Positions 35,542-44,446 of a stretch of DNA of 64,000 bases are shown in pieces; position 1 is the stretch's first letter; each line of letters opens with the position of its first letter. The stretch is from Marinoscillum pacificum (GTDB taxonomy: Bacteria; Bacteroidota; Bacteroidia; Cytophagales; Cyclobacteriaceae). The notes under the pieces are model-generated. The model was not told the origin of the DNA. It made no database searches and was given only the letters and a program-made list of their open reading frames with translations. The stretch is taken from contig NZ_JAMZMJ010000003.1 of assembly GCF_024714495.1 (NCBI RefSeq), positions 186,001-250,000 of the forward strand, in the 5' to 3' direction. A program made the position numbers and the translations under genes.

Positions 35542-36669
35542 ATGAGAAATTTTTTAGCTTTTATCATCACCCTAATTATTGTTCCTAATGCTTTCAGTCA
35601 GGATTTGAGACCTAGAGCCTATGGGATATCTATTGGTATTCTTAAACCAGGAGAGAACAATGCAATTACAGATGTTACTGGTGTGATGGTTGGTCATGTC
35701 AGCATTGTCGAAGACGAAAATGTAAGAACCGGAGTAACAGCAATTTTACCACATGCTGGAAATCTCTATCAGGAGAAGGTTCCTGCAGCTATGTACATTG
35801 GTAATGGGTATGGGAAATTGATGGGGTATAGCCAGGTCAAAGAACTCGGGAATATTGAAACTCCAATAGTGCTCACCAATACGTTGAGTGTGCCACTAGC
35901 AGCAAATGGAGTGATAAGTTACATGCTTGGACTACCAGGTAATGAGAAAGTTGGTTCCGTAAACGCCATTGTTGGAGAGACTAATGACGGTTTTCTAAAT
36001 GATATTAGAGGAAGACACGTAAAGGAATCTCATGTAGTAGCAGCAATTAATAATGCTAAATCAGGCCCAGTAGTGGAAGGCAATGTAGGTGCTGGGACAG
36101 GAACCATATGTTTTGGCTATAAAGGAGGTATTGGAACTTCCTCAAGAAAGTTACCTGAAGAGCTAGGTGGATACACTGTTGGTGTTTTGGTTCAGACCAA
36201 TTTTGGGGGTGTTCTTGAAATTAATGGAGTTCCTGTGGCCAAAGAATTGGGTAACTATCCTTTCAAGGATATTCTGGAAAAAGCAGATGGGTCTTGTATG
36301 ATAATAGTTGCCACAGATGCTCCTGTAAATGAAAGAAATCTAGAACGAATGGCTAAACGAGCCATGATGGGTTTATCAAAAACTGGAGGAGTTGCTTCTA
36401 ATGGTAGTGGTGATTATGTGATTGCATTTTCAAATGCGAAAGAAAACCTAATATCGAATAATTCAGATTCAAAATTTCTAGAAACAAGCTATTTGCGTAA
36501 TGATGAAATGACTCCACTATTCCTGGCTACAATAGAGGCTACAGAAGAGGCAATTATTAACAGTCTCTTTGCTGCTGAAACAATGACTGGAAAGGACGGT
36601 CATGAGATAAAAGAACTTCCAGTAAAAGGCGTGTTGGAGATCATGAAGAAATACGGAAAGGTTGAGTAG
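35542..36669 (+). CDS. P1 family peptidase (DmpA/BapA type), Ntn-hydrolase
   Basis: 375 residues with signal peptide (cut after FSQ, residue 20). The family matures by cleaving itself before a Ser nucleophile; here DGSCMIIVATDAPV puts Gly250-Ser251 at the expected site. Conserved GVTAILPHAG, TNTLSVPLAANG, VGAGTGTICFGYKGGIG and ASNGSGDYVIAFS follow the DmpA pattern. Such enzymes cut N-terminal D-Ala, Gly or beta-amino acids from short peptides. It stands alone, so its natural substrate is unknown. Confidence 0.92.
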   Translation: MRNFLAFIITLIIVPNAFSQDLRPRAYGISIGILKPGENNAITDVTGVMVGHVSIVEDENVRTGVTAILPHAGNLYQEKVPAAMYIGNGYGKLMGYSQVKELGNIETPIVLTNTLSVPLAANGVISYMLGLPGNEKVGSVNAIVGETNDGFLNDIRGRHVKESHVVAAINNAKSGPVVEGNVGAGTGTICFGYKGGIGTSSRKLPEELGGYTVGVLVQTNFGGVLEINGVPVAKELGNYPFKDILEKADGSCMIIVATDAPVNERNLERMAKRAMMGLSKTGGVASNGSGDYVIAFSNAKENLISNNSDSKFLETSYLRNDEMTPLFLATIEATEEAIINSLFAAETMTGKDGHEIKELPVKGVLEIMKKYGKVE

Positions 36670-36727
36670 TTGTGTAACATTGGCTACATATTCTTATTTC
36701 TGTACAACCTAGCTTAGCCCTCAAACC

Positions 36728-36991
36728 ATGATTACTATGTCATTAGAATTCGAAAAGGTAGAATTAGGCGAAAAAGGGAAACAAGCTAAGAGGCAGGAAA
36801 AGCTTAAGCATTTTAAGAGAACCCTTGTTTACATGGGAATTGGTGCTGTAATAAGTCTAGCAGTTAGCTATTTAACTGAAGGTGCTACGATTACAGCATT
36901 AAATAGTGAGGAAATCGCTAACTCCTTGCTTTTAGGTGGTTTTGTTGGATTCTTTCTAACCAACAGTCCCTGTGCAAGAGGGAGATGTTAG
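36728..36991 (+). CDS. Hypothetical membrane protein, two helices
   Basis: 87 residues: a charged N-terminal helix (GEKGKQAKRQEKLKHFKRT), a first membrane helix (VYMGIGAVISLAVSYL) and a second (LLLGGFVGFFLTNSP), then a short C-terminus ending in Cys-Ala-Arg-Gly-Arg-Cys. No family was recognised. It lies 58 bp after the P1 peptidase gene. Confidence 0.65.
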   Translation: MITMSLEFEKVELGEKGKQAKRQEKLKHFKRTLVYMGIGAVISLAVSYLTEGATITALNSEEIANSLLLGGFVGFFLTNSPCARGRC

Positions 36992-37075
36992 AGACGAGCG
37001 AATGCCTGTAACGCTATATCATTAAGTGTTGTAACAAATCGGGTTTTGAGTCGTCATCTACCAAATCAAAACTCA

Positions 37076-38194
37076 ATGAAACAATTAGTAACAGCACTTT
37101 TAGTGTTCGTAGCTCTGGCGAGTATTGGCCAACGACTTAATTCTGAGAAAAAAGTATTAATGGTGGTCAGTAGCTATGGAAAAGATCAGGGTCAAACAAG
37201 GCCCGGATATGAATTTGATGAGTTCTCTCAGGCTTATCTCATTTTTAAGGATAATGGACTAACAGTTGATTTAGCCAGCCCACGAGGAGGAAAAGTAGAA
37301 CCCGATCAGTATAATAAGGAGAAAGTGTACAATCAGCGTCTGTTAGCTGATGAATACGCTTTGAGTTTACTGGAGGAAACAATTCCCACTTCCAGAATTA
37401 ATTCAGAAAACTACGATGCGATCTTCGTTGTAGGTGGAAAGGGGGCGATGTTTGATTTACCGTATGATCCTTCATTACAAGATATTATACTTGAAATGTA
37501 TGAACGGCCAAATACCATTATTGCCTCTGTCTGCCACGGTCCTGCAGTATTTGCGAATGTGAAAAGTGGTGATAAGTTCATCGTTAAGGATGTAGAAATG
37601 ACAGGGTTTACCAATGAAGAAGAGGCATTATTCGGTAAAAAATGGGTGTCTGAATTTCCATTCAGTTTGGAAGATCAATTAGTACTGCGTGGTGCTAAGT
37701 TCACTAAAGCCAATTTTATGCTCCCTAATGTCAGTGTTTCAGGGTCATTCGTGACCGGTCAGAATCCATTTTCCACAGCAAGATCTGCAGAAGAAGTCGT
37801 TCGTGCACTTGGTCTGACACCTAAGGAGCATATTCAGTATCCAGATGAACATACTGTTTACGCGATAAAGTCCTTTTTAAATGAGGAACTGAGTCTTAAA
37901 GCATTTAATAAGAAATTGAAGCAAGATACTTCCGCTTTTGATATTCCTCTACTGGCGATATACGGTTATTATCATATCATGGCAAATGAAGGTGCGAATG
38001 AAAAGTTGAGACAAGGAATACAACTAGTAGAACTGAGTGCTCCGTATTTTTTCAATGAAAATCTGCAGATAATGGTTGCGCAGACCTACATAGCGATTGA
38101 AGAAAAGTCCAAAGCAAAGAAGGTGTTGAATGATTTGATAGCTAGAGATAAACTTACAGAACAAGCAGAGGAAATGCTGATACAAATTGATTGA
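37076..38194 (+). CDS. DJ-1/PfpI family protein with C-terminal helical extension
   Basis: 372 residues from the ATG at 37076 (a TTG at 37046 gives an unlikely N-terminus). A signal peptide ends at GQ. The DJ-1/PfpI fold runs to about residue 235: early Glu in GYEFDEFSQAY, the nucleophile elbow SVCHGPAVFA with Cys153 and neighbouring His, and the FVVGGKGAMFDLPYD block. This Hsp31-like layout occurs in glyoxalase III-type and chaperone-like members. The last 130 residues are helical and could hold TPR-like repeats (NLQIMVAQTYIAIEEKSKAK). The exact function is unknown. Confidence 0.85.
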   Translation: MKQLVTALLVFVALASIGQRLNSEKKVLMVVSSYGKDQGQTRPGYEFDEFSQAYLIFKDNGLTVDLASPRGGKVEPDQYNKEKVYNQRLLADEYALSLLEETIPTSRINSENYDAIFVVGGKGAMFDLPYDPSLQDIILEMYERPNTIIASVCHGPAVFANVKSGDKFIVKDVEMTGFTNEEEALFGKKWVSEFPFSLEDQLVLRGAKFTKANFMLPNVSVSGSFVTGQNPFSTARSAEEVVRALGLTPKEHIQYPDEHTVYAIKSFLNEELSLKAFNKKLKQDTSAFDIPLLAIYGYYHIMANEGANEKLRQGIQLVELSAPYFFNENLQIMVAQTYIAIEEKSKAKKVLNDLIARDKLTEQAEEMLIQID

Positions 38195-38204
38195 AAATCA
38201 CATG

Positions 38205-38228
38205 AGGGCTATTGTAAAAGGTAGCCCT
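38205..38228. terminator. Hairpin between convergent genes
   Basis: A 7-bp inverted repeat (AGGGCTA 38205-38211, TAGCCCT 38222-38228) lies between the stop codons of the DJ-1-like gene and cysM. The T-run is weak on both strands, so it may be a terminator or an mRNA-end stabiliser. Confidence 0.45.
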
Positions 38229-38236
38229 TATGTATC

Positions 38237-39115
38237 TTAATCATAAAGCCCCATGCTCAAATAACGCTCTCCTGTATCACAAACAATAAAAACAATTAGG
38301 CCCTCGTCCAATTCAGCAGCAAGTTCTAAAGCAGCTGTTAATGCACCACCACTACTCATTCCTGATAAAATGGCTTCTTCTTTGGCCAATCTTCTGGCCA
38401 TCAGTCGAGCATTGTCTTCGCTTACATCAATAACCTGATCAACTCTTTTTGGATCAAAAATAGCTGGAAGGAATTCTGGTGACCACCTTCTGATTCCCGG
38501 AATAGAAGACCCTTCTGTTGGTTGGGTGCCTACAATTTGAATAGCTGGATTTTGCTCTTTTAGATACTTGGAAACTCCCATAATTGTGCCAGTTGTTCCC
38601 ATTGCAGACACAAAATGCGTCACTTTTCCGTCAGTGTCTTTCCAGATTTCAGGGCCAGTCGTTTTGTAGTGCATGCCGTAATTGTCTGGATTAGCAAACT
38701 GGTTGAGCATGTAATACCCTTGATTGGTAGCCATGTCTTCAGCTAATTCACGCGAATACTCGATGGTTTTCTCAGCAGGAGTGAGGATTACTTCAGCTCC
38801 ATACGCTCTCATGGCTTGTACGCGCTCTTTGGTGCTGTTTTCGGGCATCAATAAGGTCATTTTCAAGCCAGCTGATTGAGCGATCATGGCTAGTGCAATG
38901 CCGGTGTTGCCACTTGTTGCTTCAACTAGTTTATCGCCTTTTTTGATGTCTCCACGTTTCAAAGCTTCTGTGATCATGCCATACGCAGCACGGTCTTTTA
39001 CGCTTCCACCAGGGTTTTGACCTTCCAGTTTTCCGAAGATTTTGACATTCGGATTTTTATTGATTCTTGTAATTTCTACAAGAGGTGTATTGCCAATTAA
39101 ATCGAATAATTTCAT
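38237..39115 (-). CDS. cysM: Cysteine synthase B (O-acetylserine sulfhydrylase)
   Basis: 292 residues. The PLP-dependent fold type II family is clear: GGSVKDRAA with Lys40 as the cofactor-binding lysine, EATSGNTGIALA (substrate loop), STKERVQAMRAYGA, SAMGTTGTIMGVS (phosphate-binding glycines). It makes cysteine from O-acetylserine and sulfide (or thiosulfate). It follows cysE by 41 bp, forming the two-step cysteine operon. The CysM rather than CysK assignment rests on length and the EILSGMSSGGALTAALEL region. Confidence 0.93.
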   Translation of the reverse strand: MKLFDLIGNTPLVEITRINKNPNVKIFGKLEGQNPGGSVKDRAAYGMITEALKRGDIKKGDKLVEATSGNTGIALAMIAQSAGLKMTLLMPENSTKERVQAMRAYGAEVILTPAEKTIEYSRELAEDMATNQGYYMLNQFANPDNYGMHYKTTGPEIWKDTDGKVTHFVSAMGTTGTIMGVSKYLKEQNPAIQIVGTQPTEGSSIPGIRRWSPEFLPAIFDPKRVDQVIDVSEDNARLMARRLAKEEAILSGMSSGGALTAALELAAELDEGLIVFIVCDTGERYLSMGLYD

Positions 39116-39156
39116 GAGCTGATAGTTTTTGAGCCAATGGAGTAATAGAGTAGGAG

Positions 39157-39990
39157 TTATGCTTGTTTCACTACAATCATTTCGGACTTGTCCTCCGACT
39201 CGTCATGCAGTGAAGCTTTGTAGTAAACTCTAGAGTCAGCAGGAATACTCTTTGTTAACCACACGTTTCCGCCTACAGTTGAGTTTTTGCCAATTCGTGT
39301 TTTTCCTCCTAGGATAGTAGCACCTGCATAGATGACCACACCATCTTCAATGGTTGGATGTCGTTTGACTTTCGCATCTTTCTTGTCCACACTTAGTGCT
39401 CCAAGAGTTACTCCCTGGTAGATTTTTACGTGCTTTCCAATGATGGTTGTTTCACCAATTACAATACCGGTACCATGGTCAATGCAGAAGTGTTCTCCTA
39501 TGATCGCATTTGGGTGAATGTCAATGCCTGTTTTACTATGAGCATGCTCTGTGATAATTCTAGGTATGTTTTTTACACCAAGTAGTGCCAGTTCATGCGC
39601 CAAACGATAGGATGCTATAGCGTAAAAACCAGGATAAGATCTGATGATTTCTGACTTGTCATAAGCTGCAGGGTCACCGGCAAACATGGCATTAATGTCT
39701 TTTTCTAGTCTTTCGTAAAGTGTTGGCAGACTTTCAAAAAATGCTTCTATTACTTCTTCCTGTGTATCACCTTCTAAGGATATATTTCTGAGGAGGACGT
39801 CACGCATTTTGTGCTGAAGACTGGCAAGTATTTGTTCTACTTGTTTTTCAGATTCTACACGGTGACTTGAAAAGTCAGGAAACAAGACTCCTAGCAATTC
39901 ATTGAAAAAGCTGATGATTGATGCTTTACTTGGGATTTTGGTATACTCCTGATGGGAGTCATATATTTTCTTAATGAACGATTCTTTCAT
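39157..39990 (-). CDS. cysE: Serine O-acetyltransferase
   Basis: 277 residues. A helical N-terminal part of about 130 residues leads to a left-handed beta-helix of hexapeptide repeats (GIDIHPNAIIGEHFCIDHGT, GIVIGETTIIGKHVKIYQGV, TLGALS, GATILGGKTRIGKNSTVGGN). The His of IDHGTG and the acidic partner form the catalytic site. It makes O-acetylserine from serine and acetyl-CoA, the substrate of the adjacent cysM product. In many species cysteine inhibits this enzyme. Confidence 0.94.
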   Translation of the reverse strand: MKESFIKKIYDSHQEYTKIPSKASIISFFNELLGVLFPDFSSHRVESEKQVEQILASLQHKMRDVLLRNISLEGDTQEEVIEAFFESLPTLYERLEKDINAMFAGDPAAYDKSEIIRSYPGFYAIASYRLAHELALLGVKNIPRIITEHAHSKTGIDIHPNAIIGEHFCIDHGTGIVIGETTIIGKHVKIYQGVTLGALSVDKKDAKVKRHPTIEDGVVIYAGATILGGKTRIGKNSTVGGNVWLTKSIPADSRVYYKASLHDESEDKSEMIVVKQA

Positions 39991-40092
39991 GCCAATACCG
40001 AGAATAGACTTACCTAACGGTAAAAATATGGTGATGTTTACGAAGAAAAGTCGTTAAGCCATCATTTAGTTCAAAGAAAATCAGTTTAAATG

Positions 40093-41010
40093 CTACTGAT
40101 TGTACTTTTTTAGGATTTCAGGGGCAATTTCGGGCTCAGCCATAAGCCATTCTTTCACTTTTCCTTCATCCCATCGATATAGCCAGCTTACTCCCCATTT
40201 ATCAATGTGATAGTCTGTATTGTCAAATACAGGGTCTTTCAATGCGTCTTCCAGGGTGATGAATTCATAACCTTTATCCTTTAATCCTTGATAGATTTCA
40301 CCTAGATAATCAGCATTTAGTGGATTGACATGGCATAAATAGATATGTGGAATAGCACGCCCAAGTGTTTGATCAGCAACACCTTCGTACCATTCAAACA
40401 TTTTTAGCGTATGAGAGACATATGCTTCACCCATTGCTTTCATTTCAGAGCTATCACCTTCAATGACAGCCTTAGCATACATTTTATTGAAGATATAATC
40501 TCCACTTTCTACTGTGACAGGTGCGACGGTGTATCCTTGCTCAGATAGGAATTGCTCAAACTTAGCCTTGGTGAGACTATCTGGTCCAGTATTCAGAAAT
40601 GGATGGCGGAAGTACCGCATCTTGGACCCATATTCTTCTAATAATGAAGAGGTGAACACTTCACCCTTAATGACTTCATTTTTAAAGTCTTCCAATGGTG
40701 TGTTGTAAAAGGAAGGATGACTGTAGGTGTGATTGCCAAGGTCCAGACCTCCTTCTAACCAATTTCGAAGGATTTGTTTTCTGGCTACCTCTTCATTTTT
40801 ACGATGGAGTTTCTGTTCATTTACAAACCCTATTACAGGGACTTCAAACGACACTGCTGTGTCAATTACTTGTTGATTGACATGCTGAATGTGAGCAAGA
40901 TCTATGAAGGGCCCATTGCTTATTAAGTCATCAATAGTTATCACTACCTGTTTCTGTGATATTGCTGGAAGTGACAGGAGGAAAAGAAAAATTGCTGAGA
41001 GTATTTTCAT
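40093..41010 (-). CDS. Polysaccharide deacetylase (NodB homology) family protein
   Basis: 305 residues with a signal peptide (SLPAISQ). The NodB-type metal site: TIDDLISNG (catalytic base Asp pair), NHTYSHPSF (the two His) and RHPFLNTG (Arg motif). Members remove N- or O-acetyl groups from glycans such as peptidoglycan or chitin oligomers. The C-terminal region with the LCHVNPLNADYL His and the final ILKKYNQ is intact. The substrate cannot be told. Confidence 0.92.
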   Translation of the reverse strand: MKILSAIFLFLLSLPAISQKQVVITIDDLISNGPFIDLAHIQHVNQQVIDTAVSFEVPVIGFVNEQKLHRKNEEVARKQILRNWLEGGLDLGNHTYSHPSFYNTPLEDFKNEVIKGEVFTSSLLEEYGSKMRYFRHPFLNTGPDSLTKAKFEQFLSEQGYTVAPVTVESGDYIFNKMYAKAVIEGDSSEMKAMGEAYVSHTLKMFEWYEGVADQTLGRAIPHIYLCHVNPLNADYLGEIYQGLKDKGYEFITLEDALKDPVFDNTDYHIDKWGVSWLYRWDEGKVKEWLMAEPEIAPEILKKYNQ

Positions 41011-41042
41011 TACTACAAATGTAGTAATTAATTTTGCTTATG

Positions 41043-41076
41043 AAAAAAGGTCGCCAGAATACACTGACGACCTTTT
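41043..41076 (-). terminator. Terminator of the ABC permease gene
   Basis: Minus-strand inverted repeat AAAAGGTCG ... CGACCTTTT with six Ts following, directly after the permease stop codon at 41082. Confidence 0.8.
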
Positions 41077-41081
41077 ATATG

Positions 41082-43457
41082 TTATTCGTATTTTAAATTA
41101 TCAGCCGGATTGCTGGTGGCAGCTCTCAAGGCATGATATCCTGTGGTGAGTATGGTAATTCCTCCAATGACAACCAGTACCAATCCGTACAACAGATAAT
41201 TCATATCAACATGATACTCAAAAGTGCTGAGCCATTCATTCGTTAAATAATAAGCGATACCGAAAGCAGGAATTGCTCCAATTAATACCAGAATAAGGAA
41301 ATCTTTGATCAGTAACGTAACCAATCCGGAAACTTCAGCGCCCAGAACTTTTCTGACACTAATTTCTTTGGTACGTTGTTCAGCAATGAATGAGGCCAGG
41401 CCTAATAGTCCTAAACATGAAATGAAGATCATCATAATGGAGAAACCAAGAAAGAGTCTTCCTCGAAGTTGATCCGTTTCATATTGCTCCATGAAATCCT
41501 GGTCTAGAAAACTGTATTCAAAAGGTTTGTTTGGAAAAGTCTCTGTCCAGGCTTGTTCGATTGATCCGATTCCTGCATCTAAACCACCACTAATTTTGAT
41601 AAGTGCATTCGAATTGTTCAAACTAGGAATAAACAATAGTGCTTCGATTGGTTCATAAAGTGATCGTTGATGAAAGTCTTTCACCACACCAATGACTTTG
41701 TGGTATTTCGTGCTGTCTTGATCAAACTGGAATCGCTTGCCAATTGGGTTGTCCCAACCCATTCTGACAACCATGGCCTCATTCACCATTACTGCAGAAG
41801 CTGTGTCGGTTGGGTATTGAGGATTAATATTTCTTCCTTCGGATAGGTTAATTCCTAATACAGGTAAATAATCATAGTCTACCCCATATGAGTCAATTCC
41901 ATAGTTTTCCATGACCCCTTCATTGGTTTCTACCATCATTACATTTTTACCAAAACCTCTTCCAGGTGTAGTTGTAGATGTAGCGGCATCTTTAATGTTT
42001 GGGTCTTGTAAAAGTCTGTTTTTGAATACAGGCCATTTGTCTCTTGCGGCTGGATTGTCCAATACAACTCTTACTACTCGCTCTTTCTCAAATCCCAGAT
42101 CCTTATTTCTTAGGTATTGCATTTGATCATATATGACCAACGTTCCGATAAGCATCGAAATAGAAATGAAGAATTGAACACCTACTAGAATACTTCGCAA
42201 TAATTTATTACCTGATTTGCTTCCTTTTCCTTTAAGAACGGCAGCTGGCTTAAATGCTGAAAGGTAAAATGCAGGATAACTTCCACTTAGTATGCCAGTG
42301 ATAATGAGCATAACGGCTATGGCAGCAAGCACCATAGGATCACCAAGACTGCTAATGCTCATGGATGTTTGTAGCTGGGAATTGAAAATTGGAACTAGAA
42401 TAAGCACCAATATCAAACTTAAGAACAAAGCGGTTAAAGTGAGAAGTATGGACTCAGACATAAACTGACGTATCAACATGCCTCTTTGAGCTCCCATTAC
42501 CTTGCGAATACCCACCTCCAAAGCACGTTTCATAGAACGAGCGGTAGAAAGGTTCATGTAGTTGATGCTGGCAATCAAAATCAAGAAGATGGCGACAGCT
42601 CCAAAAATGTAGATGTATTTGATGTTGCCCAGTGGTTCGGGTTCACCCTGGAAAGTGGAGTAGAGGTGGATATCCTGAATATTGATCATTTCATATTTGA
42701 TCTTGATATCAAACTGATCGAATATCGTTGCTACATAATTGGTAATGATCGTTTCGTTCAATTTGGTTTCTACGGCTTTTGGATCAATGCCTTCTCGAAG
42801 TAGTATGTAAGTGTATATTCCAAATCCACCCCAACTTTGAGAGTTATTGCGATCTACAGTGCTGGCAGAGATCATTGCATTTGGGCGAATATGGTTATTT
42901 GGAGAGAGGTCCTTGTAAACACCAGTTACTTCCAGTGAGTTGTTGTCAGTTTTGATGATCTCTCCAATTGGGTTGGCACCTTTGAAAATTTTGTCAGCCA
43001 TCGATTGACTAATGACAATGGAGTTGGGGCCTTCTAATGCAGTGGCAGAATTTCCTGAGATGAATTCATAATCAAATACACTGAAAACAGTTGAGTCCAC
43101 CATGAAGATCTTTTCTTCATAGTAACTGATGTCGTTTCTTTCAAAGCGAGTTCTTCCATTTCCGATAAACCGAGTGTACTGCTCTACTTCAGAGAATTCA
43201 TTTTTAACTGTTCTACCAAGTGGCAGCTGGGTGGTTGTCCAGCGGAAAGAATTATCTGGTTCACTTATATCAGATGATATTCTGTAAATCCTTTCTGCTT
43301 TGGAGTGCTGTTGATCAAAACTCACTTCATGATACAGGTACAATACAATCAGTAAGCTGGATACAATTCCAATAGTTAAACCTAATATGTTGAGTGAAGT
43401 GTATCCCGGTTGACGCAATAGGTGCCTAACCGTGATCTTGAGGTAGTTTTTGATCAT
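41082..43457 (-). CDS. FtsX/MacB-like ABC transporter permease
   Basis: 791 residues. Bacteroidota-type double-unit permease: first membrane helix (about 20-40), MacB-like periplasmic domain, FtsX block of three helices (about 280-390), second periplasmic domain and a second FtsX block (about 675-785). Typical motifs LGLTIGIVSSLLIVLYLYHE, ALEVGIRKVMGAQRGML and EISVRKVLGAEVSGLVTLLI. No ATPase gene lies beside it, so it depends on one elsewhere. Such permeases usually act with peptide or lipoprotein handling or with antibiotic efflux. Confidence 0.93.
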   Translation of the reverse strand: MIKNYLKITVRHLLRQPGYTSLNILGLTIGIVSSLLIVLYLYHEVSFDQQHSKAERIYRISSDISEPDNSFRWTTTQLPLGRTVKNEFSEVEQYTRFIGNGRTRFERNDISYYEEKIFMVDSTVFSVFDYEFISGNSATALEGPNSIVISQSMADKIFKGANPIGEIIKTDNNSLEVTGVYKDLSPNNHIRPNAMISASTVDRNNSQSWGGFGIYTYILLREGIDPKAVETKLNETIITNYVATIFDQFDIKIKYEMINIQDIHLYSTFQGEPEPLGNIKYIYIFGAVAIFLILIASINYMNLSTARSMKRALEVGIRKVMGAQRGMLIRQFMSESILLTLTALFLSLILVLILVPIFNSQLQTSMSISSLGDPMVLAAIAVMLIITGILSGSYPAFYLSAFKPAAVLKGKGSKSGNKLLRSILVGVQFFISISMLIGTLVIYDQMQYLRNKDLGFEKERVVRVVLDNPAARDKWPVFKNRLLQDPNIKDAATSTTTPGRGFGKNVMMVETNEGVMENYGIDSYGVDYDYLPVLGINLSEGRNINPQYPTDTASAVMVNEAMVVRMGWDNPIGKRFQFDQDSTKYHKVIGVVKDFHQRSLYEPIEALLFIPSLNNSNALIKISGGLDAGIGSIEQAWTETFPNKPFEYSFLDQDFMEQYETDQLRGRLFLGFSIMMIFISCLGLLGLASFIAEQRTKEISVRKVLGAEVSGLVTLLIKDFLILVLIGAIPAFGIAYYLTNEWLSTFEYHVDMNYLLYGLVLVVIGGITILTTGYHALRAATSNPADNLKYE

Positions 43458-43627
43458 CGTTAGTAATTAGTTTGGTTACCCCTAAGACTTAGCCAGATGA
43501 TAATAGGTTACAAATACTTGATGATCGGTAAGAGGATTTAAGAGAAATTAACAGAAATGTGGATAAAGACGTGTAAAAGCCTGGTATTTAAGGTGTAAAA
43601 GTTGTGGGAAACCACATTCCTAAATTA

Positions 43628-43658
43628 TTGGCAACGCAAAGAAATGGAAGTACCTTAG
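43628..43658 (+). promoter_or_regulatory. Candidate promoter of the structured RNA
   Basis: TTG at 43628-43630 and TACCTTAG at 43651-43658 are 20 nt apart, close to the Bacteroidota consensus TTG...TAnnTTTG with one mismatch in the second box. Transcription would begin around 43664. Confidence 0.45.
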
Positions 43659-43663
43659 AAATA

Positions 43664-43894
43664 TCAAACAAGAGATAGAAACCGAAACGCGAGTTTCCAC
43701 TTGAAGCGCAAAAGTTATCAGAAGCTAAGGCTGATCATAGCGTGGCATAATCAAGTGAGAATAGAGAAGTAACTGGTTTTCCAGGAGAGCTCTAGGAAGG
43801 AATCGAACTGTAGTTTGACGTCTTATGAAGGGCTACGGTCCTGCATTAAGTGCAAAGGGTAGATGTCCTATCAGAGGGGCATCTACCCTTTTTT
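43664..43894 (+). ncRNA. Candidate structured non-coding RNA
   Basis: The 508-bp gap between two minus-strand genes contains no convincing reading frame on the plus strand but several nested helices: GAAAC/GTTTC, CACTTGA/TCAAGTG enclosing ATCAG/CTGAT and GCTA/TAGC, CAGGA/TCCTG and TCGAAC/GTTTGA (one G-U pair). It starts after a promoter-like pair of boxes and ends in a strong terminator. No known RNA family was recognised; 6S RNA, which has a similar size and style, is possible but its consensus features were not found. Confidence 0.5.
43857..43894 (+). terminator. Terminator of the candidate RNA
   Basis: GGGTAGATG (43857-43865) pairs with CATCTACCC (43880-43888), followed by six T residues on the plus strand. 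Confidence 0.85.
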
Positions 43895-43899
43895 GTATA

Positions 43900-43933
43900 T
43901 AAAAAAAGCAGACAACTCAATAGCTGTCTGCTT
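43900..43933 (-). terminator. Terminator of the coiled-coil protein gene
   Basis: Minus strand AAGCAGACA ... TGTCTGCTT stem (9 bp) with at least seven T residues after it. It lies 33 nt after the stop codon at 43966. Confidence 0.9.
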
Positions 43934-43965
43934 CACGCATGGTCTTTCCACAACCTAAATTAGAC

Positions 43966-44259
43966 CTATGCGGTTTTCTTATATTCTTGCTTAATTTTCG
44001 TAAGTCTCTGATTCATAACATCCGACATTTGATCAAACGCAGATCTGATGTGATCAAAGGATTCTTGAGAGTCTGCCATCAAGTTGTCATACAGTGACTG
44101 AATGGTTTCTTTAGACTTCTCTAAGTTGCTTAAATCACGCTTCCAAATCTCTTTTTGCTTGTCAGTGAAGCTTTTGCCACTTCGTTCGATTTCATCAAGA
44201 CTTTGAAATATTTGATCTATTTTTTCTTTAGCAGAATTTCTGATTTTATTTCGATCCAT
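43966..44259 (-). CDS. Small coiled-coil protein
   Basis: 97 residues, entirely helical by composition (Lys, Glu, Gln, Ser, Asp), with heptad-like LeuXX patterns such as IDQIFQSLDEIERSGKSF and NLEKSKETIQSLYDNLM. No membrane segment and no family recognised. It resembles small bacterial proteins with apolipoprotein- or phasin-like helices. It has its own terminator. Confidence 0.7.
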   Translation of the reverse strand: MDRNKIRNSAKEKIDQIFQSLDEIERSGKSFTDKQKEIWKRDLSNLEKSKETIQSLYDNLMADSQESFDHIRSAFDQMSDVMNQRLTKIKQEYKKTA

Positions 44260-44446
44260 AACATTAACTTGTTGATAATCAAATATTTAACTTTGTTTCT
44301 AGCTTGATTGTTTGAATTATTTCGAAATAATTTGTTTTGATTCCGTTAACTCTCTGGTAATGTGTGTGATTGTAAAGATGAATTTTACAATTTTGCATTA
44401 CTAAAAGCTCCAATTATTCTCCTAAAAAACTCAACTGACCTACTGA

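Noticed and set aside
43664-43894. 6S RNA
   Set aside because: Size and style fit, but neither a long closing stem nor the expected central bubble could be shown by eye, so only a generic RNA call is made.
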